33,485 bases of DNA, taken from positions 1-33,485 of the forward strand of contig CAMYYT010000013.1 of assembly GCA_947303585.1 (NCBI GenBank). Reading direction: 5' to 3'. Of this stretch, positions 30,881 through 33,485 are shown one piece after another (within the stretch, counting starts at the first letter, position 1; each line of letters opens with the position of its first letter). Made by a program: the position numbers and the translations under genes. Below the pieces are notes generated by a model. It worked only from the letters and a program-made list of their open reading frames with translations, had not been told where the DNA came from and did no database searches. Origin of the DNA: an uncultured Pseudomonadota bacterium (lineage in GTDB: Bacteria > Pseudomonadota > Alphaproteobacteria > Rs-D84).

Positions 30881-31498
30881 TTATTGTGCGATTTTGATTT
30901 TTTCGTTATCTGTGACATTTGATAAAATAACAATATCTTCTTCTGAGATACCAGATTTTATAAGCGCATTTTGCGCATCACGGTCTTGGATTACTATTTC
31001 ACGAATGCGCGCAACGCCATTATCTGCGACGTATACAACATTACCATGTATCGCAGAAACAGGTATATAAAATCCATTTTTTTCTTTTTCTACATACTGC
31101 AGTCCATTCTGACATTTCGCTGTTGTGATTATGTGCATACCTGTATCCAAATCTATGTTATGTGACACAGAAACTATTTTACAATTGCCGATTTTTTGAC
31201 CTGGTTTAAATACAGATATACGGCTACCCGAAACATAGGCACGATTGTTTTTTATTGTCAAAGGTTCTAATAAAACACCATTTGTTTTTTCCATTTTTAA
31301 TATTTCAACAGGTGTTCCATTTTTCATATTGTTTCTTATGATATTAAATACTTTGAAACTGTTTTCTCGTTCCACAGAATAAAATCTGTATCCAACCAAC
31401 AACACAGCCAATACAATAAGAGTTCTGTAAATAATTTTTTTGTTTTTTGGTGTGTTTAAATTTTTAAGCGTTTGTTCAATTTTTTCAATCGTTATCAT
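30881..31498 (-). CDS. Minimal RND-associated periplasmic adaptor-like protein
   Basis: 205 aa from ATG 31498, chosen because AGGTGA is 6 nt upstream; a GTG at 31507 would add three residues and overlap the tolC-like stop. One N-terminal membrane helix (about 25-42, IIYRTLIVLAVLLVGYRFY) precedes a beta-rich periplasmic part. GVLLEPLTIKNNRAYVSGSR and FKPGQKIGNCKIVSVSHNID resemble adaptor beta-barrel strands; YIPVSAIHGNVVYVADNGVA and GISEEDIVILSNVTDNEKI resemble the membrane-proximal domain of HlyD/AcrA-like proteins. There is no room for the usual alpha-helical hairpin and lipoyl pair (normal length about 350-400 aa). Gene order (channel, adaptor, pump) supports the role; family assignment is moderate. 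Confidence 0.78.
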   Translation of the reverse strand: MITIEKIEQTLKNLNTPKNKKIIYRTLIVLAVLLVGYRFYSVERENSFKVFNIIRNNMKNGTPVEILKMEKTNGVLLEPLTIKNNRAYVSGSRISVFKPGQKIGNCKIVSVSHNIDLDTGMHIITTAKCQNGLQYVEKEKNGFYIPVSAIHGNVVYVADNGVARIREIVIQDRDAQNALIKSGISEEDIVILSNVTDNEKIKIAQ

Positions 31499-31499
31499 T

Positions 31500-32807
31500 T
31501 TATTCACCTAACTTTTTTACAGATTCACCCGCCATTAAAATATTATATTTCGCACTTAACAAAGCCATATCCATTTGATAAAGCGCACTTGATACATCTG
31601 ATAATTCTATTGCCGAAGTTTGACCAGCGCCAAAACGATTTGCAGAAACATCATAAGCCTTTTGCGCCAATGTGTGCGCTTCATTTAATTTGCTTAAATT
31701 ATCACAAAGATGTTTATATTTATTTACCGCAGTATTATATTCTTCTGTTTTTAATTTCTTTGATTTATCTAAATCTTGACGAGCATTTTCTGCATTCATC
31801 GCTTCGATTGTTGCGTTTGCAGAATGAAGTCCGCCATTAAACAAAGGAACTTTTAACGCAAGCCCCCAATAAGCAGATTGGCTGCCTTCCTTGTCAAACA
31901 AATTACCTGCATCTGTTCCCATGGAATAATAATCGTATTTACCCACAGCCGCTAATGTTGGAAAACCGCCAGCGCGTTTTGACGAAGCGTTTGATTCATA
32001 CATTTTGATTTGTCTTTGATAAATATCCCATTCCGGATTTGATTTTAATTCTTTCTGTTCAAGTGGTTCAAAAGAATTTGGAAAATCATCAGTTAAAACC
32101 ACATCTTCCGTTTCATCAATTCCCGCCATTATTTTTAACATTCTGTATGCCGTATCACGATTAAACTGGGCATCAGACACATTAATTTCTTTGGTTGCAA
32201 TATCAGATTCTATCTTTATCAAATTGCTTCGATTAGCGCGACCTGCAGCAGTTAATTTTTTACGCGCCGCGCGTGCATTATCAAGGTCTTTTTGGCTGGC
32301 AGCAACAATTCCATCTGTCATTTTCGCAGTCCAATACAAATTTGCCGCCGCATATTTTACTTCGCGTAATGTTAATTCTTTTGCCGATTTAGACATATCA
32401 ATTGCATCATGCACAGCGTCAACAGCATTTCCTATTTTCCCAAAAGTATAAATAGGTTGGGTTATTTGAACACCTGCAGAAAAAATGTTGTCTGGAATTT
32501 CATTAAGCGGTATAACGCTTCCCAAAATAGCACCGATATCACTTGGGATTTCAACACCATTATGATTTCTGGGGTCTTTGACATTTATCAAATTCATATA
32601 AGACACATTTCCATCAATTGACATCCAACGATTAGCATTAACCGCGCTTAATTGAGCCTTGGCTTTTTTGATGTTTGCTTCGGCTGATTTCAAATCATTA
32701 GATTCAGCCACAATTTTATCGACCGCTTCCTTTAACGACAAATCCATTGCCAAAGCGTTCGGCATGCACATTAACCCACACAATACACACAACAATAATT
32801 TACGCAT
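31500..32807 (-). CDS. TolC-family outer-membrane efflux protein
   Basis: 435 aa. Signal peptide MRKLLLCVLCGLMCMPNALA. Two outer-membrane efflux (OEP) repeats follow, each of long helices plus a beta segment: LKEAVDKIVAESNDLKSAEA, GVQITQPIYTFGKIGNAVDA and LRSN-like AAGRANRSNLIKIESDIATK in the first; YWGLALKVPLFNGGLHSANA and GAGQTSAIELSDVSSALYQM in the second. Family members form trimeric channel-tunnels for RND efflux or type I secretion. The start overlaps the marR stop by 8 nt, with GGAGG 6 nt upstream of the ATG, and the stop lies just before the adaptor start, so the genes are tightly coupled. Confidence 0.94.
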   Translation of the reverse strand: MRKLLLCVLCGLMCMPNALAMDLSLKEAVDKIVAESNDLKSAEANIKKAKAQLSAVNANRWMSIDGNVSYMNLINVKDPRNHNGVEIPSDIGAILGSVIPLNEIPDNIFSAGVQITQPIYTFGKIGNAVDAVHDAIDMSKSAKELTLREVKYAAANLYWTAKMTDGIVAASQKDLDNARAARKKLTAAGRANRSNLIKIESDIATKEINVSDAQFNRDTAYRMLKIMAGIDETEDVVLTDDFPNSFEPLEQKELKSNPEWDIYQRQIKMYESNASSKRAGGFPTLAAVGKYDYYSMGTDAGNLFDKEGSQSAYWGLALKVPLFNGGLHSANATIEAMNAENARQDLDKSKKLKTEEYNTAVNKYKHLCDNLSKLNEAHTLAQKAYDVSANRFGAGQTSAIELSDVSSALYQMDMALLSAKYNILMAGESVKKLGE

Positions 32808-33249
32808 TTAATGCCTCCATCTTTTTTAAAATACCGTTCATAGTTTTAACCGTTTCAGCCAGTTTATCTTCGTCTTCGCTGGGTAAAACTTTGCAAAGAC
32901 CTTCGAGTCCTTGCATAAATTTATCTATTAACTTTTCTGCCAAAGTGCGTCCTGATTTAGTGACTTCGTACCACATATCACGATGATCGTTTTTATCGAT
33001 AGTACGAATTACCAATTTATCCGCCTCTAATTTACGAAAAACGCTGCAAAGATTAGCAGTAGATATAAATTCACGCGCTGCAAAATCTTTTAATTTGATT
33101 TTTCCAGCCAAATAAAGACGCATCAATACAAACATTTGCTGACGTGATTGCTTGGACGCAACACCCCATACAGGCTGCAAACGGCTTGAAAAACGGCCCA
33201 TAATGCGCATATTTTCAGCCATTAATTCTGTCACTTCGGCATGTGTCAT
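32800..33249 (-). CDS. MarR-family transcriptional regulator of the efflux operon
   Basis: 149 aa. Winged helix-turn-helix protein of MarR type: N-terminal dimer helices, recognition region LKDFAAREFISTANLCSVFR, KLEADKLVIRTIDKNDHRD (wing, with the DxRD signature) and MWYEVTKSGRTLAEKL, followed by C-terminal dimer helices. MarR proteins usually repress their own operon and release DNA on binding a ligand such as a drug or phenolic compound. It is the first gene of the operon. A promoter (33302-33330) and a palindrome across the predicted start (33276-33297) precede it. AAGGA lies 8 nt before the ATG. Confidence 0.94.
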   Translation of the reverse strand: MTHAEVTELMAENMRIMGRFSSRLQPVWGVASKQSRQQMFVLMRLYLAGKIKLKDFAAREFISTANLCSVFRKLEADKLVIRTIDKNDHRDMWYEVTKSGRTLAEKLIDKFMQGLEGLCKVLPSEDEDKLAETVKTMNGILKKMEALNA

Positions 33250-33275
33250 AAAATGTCCTTTTTAAATTATTTAAA

Positions 33276-33297
33276 AAAGTTAATTATTAAAAACTTT
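33276..33297. promoter_or_regulatory. Candidate MarR operator (AAAGTT-N10-AACTTT)
   Basis: A 22-bp inverted repeat lies immediately downstream of the marR -10 box and covers the predicted start (about 33295). MarR sites are typically palindromes of this size. The region is A/T-rich, so confidence is limited. Confidence 0.5.
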
Positions 33298-33301
33298 AAT
33301 G

Positions 33302-33330
33302 ATTATATATATAATAAAAAAATAAATCAA
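33302..33330 (-). promoter_or_regulatory. Sigma-70 promoter of the marR-efflux operon
   Basis: Minus strand TTGATT (33325-33330), exactly 17 nt, TATAAT (33302-33307). Predicted transcript start near 33295, about 45 nt before the ATG. Confidence 0.7.
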
Positions 33331-33391
33331 GAATTAAATCGATACGAATTTAGAATTTTTTAGAAAAAAAATCAAGTATATAAAATTTTTA

Positions 33392-33419
33392 TTGCAAAAA
33401 TTACAAAGCCATGTATAAT
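33392..33419 (+). promoter_or_regulatory. Promoter of tRNA-Gln
   Basis: TTGCAA (33392-33397), 16-nt spacer, TATAAT (33414-33419), 12 nt before the mature tRNA 5' end. Confidence 0.6.
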
Positions 33420-33431
33420 AACTTCGATTTT

Positions 33432-33485
33432 TGGAGCGTCGTCTAATGGTAGGACAAGAGATTTTGGTTCTCTTTATCATGGTTC
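33432..33485 (+). tRNA. tRNA-Gln (TTG), 3' part outside window
   Basis: Starts TGGAGCG and continues with a D-arm TCTAATGGTAGGA. The anticodon stem AGAGA/TCTCT encloses the loop TTTTGGT with anticodon TTG (Gln). The sequence ends inside the TpsiC arm at GGTTC. The T at position 1 is typical of tRNA-Gln. Confidence 0.92.

Overview
The window is gene-dense, AT-rich bacterial DNA using the standard bacterial code. The housekeeping proteins (YidC, LspA, RsmA, RecR, PyrG, ComEC, TruA, Fmt, Def, RmuC), a GapR-type (DUF2312) protein, an RNHCP protein and a VirB8/9/10 set point to an alphaproteobacterium. The small genome style, low G+C and secreted proteins with InlB/Flg_new-type repeats suggest an uncultured, probably gut- or host-associated low-G+C lineage (RF32/CAG-239-like). 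That placement is inference from memory, not a search. The window is bounded by partial tRNA genes: Trp(CCA) on the minus strand at the left edge and Gln(TTG) on the plus strand at the right edge.

Region 1 (1-5.98 kb, plus): two candidate promoters drive virB8-virB9-virB10, the inner-membrane and core part of a type IV secretion system. VirB9 carries an added C-terminal SPOR domain. VirB10 carries an added Ig-like domain and a long Cys-rich tail. A palindromic terminator follows, then two small genes of unknown role.

Region 2 (5.98-13.9 kb, minus): a housekeeping run pyk - dacA(SPOR) - [recR-rsmA, overlapping] - kef-type antiporter - lspA - yidC.

Region 3 (13.98-16.5 kb, plus): gapR and an RNHCP gene back to back, then a promoter and two translationally coupled secreted proteins. 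One is rich in glycine-zipper-like segments; the other ends in a domain resembling phage/virion peptidoglycan-active 'NNPGN' domains.

Region 4 (16.5-23.3 kb): pyrG (minus) diverges from comEC (plus, nearly leaderless). comEC converges on and overlaps truA, the last gene of def-fmt-(10-Cys mini-protein)-truA (minus). rmuC diverges from def.

Region 5 (23.28-27.2 kb, accessory): two paralogous secreted InlB/Flg_new-repeat proteins (minus) share a promoter block. Around and between them lie GC-rich hairpin repeats of two related types, several other palindromes, and a DUF559 (Vsr-like) endonuclease gene bracketed by identical 42-bp copies. This is the best candidate in the window for an under-described mobile or repeat-maintenance system.

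Region 6 (27.2-33.3 kb, minus): a five-gene operon marR - tolC-like - minimal adaptor - RND pump - HAD phosphatase. The adaptor shows no room for the usual helical hairpin. The RND pump lacks all three charged residues of the classical proton relay. A palindrome at the predicted start site of marR suggests autoregulation.
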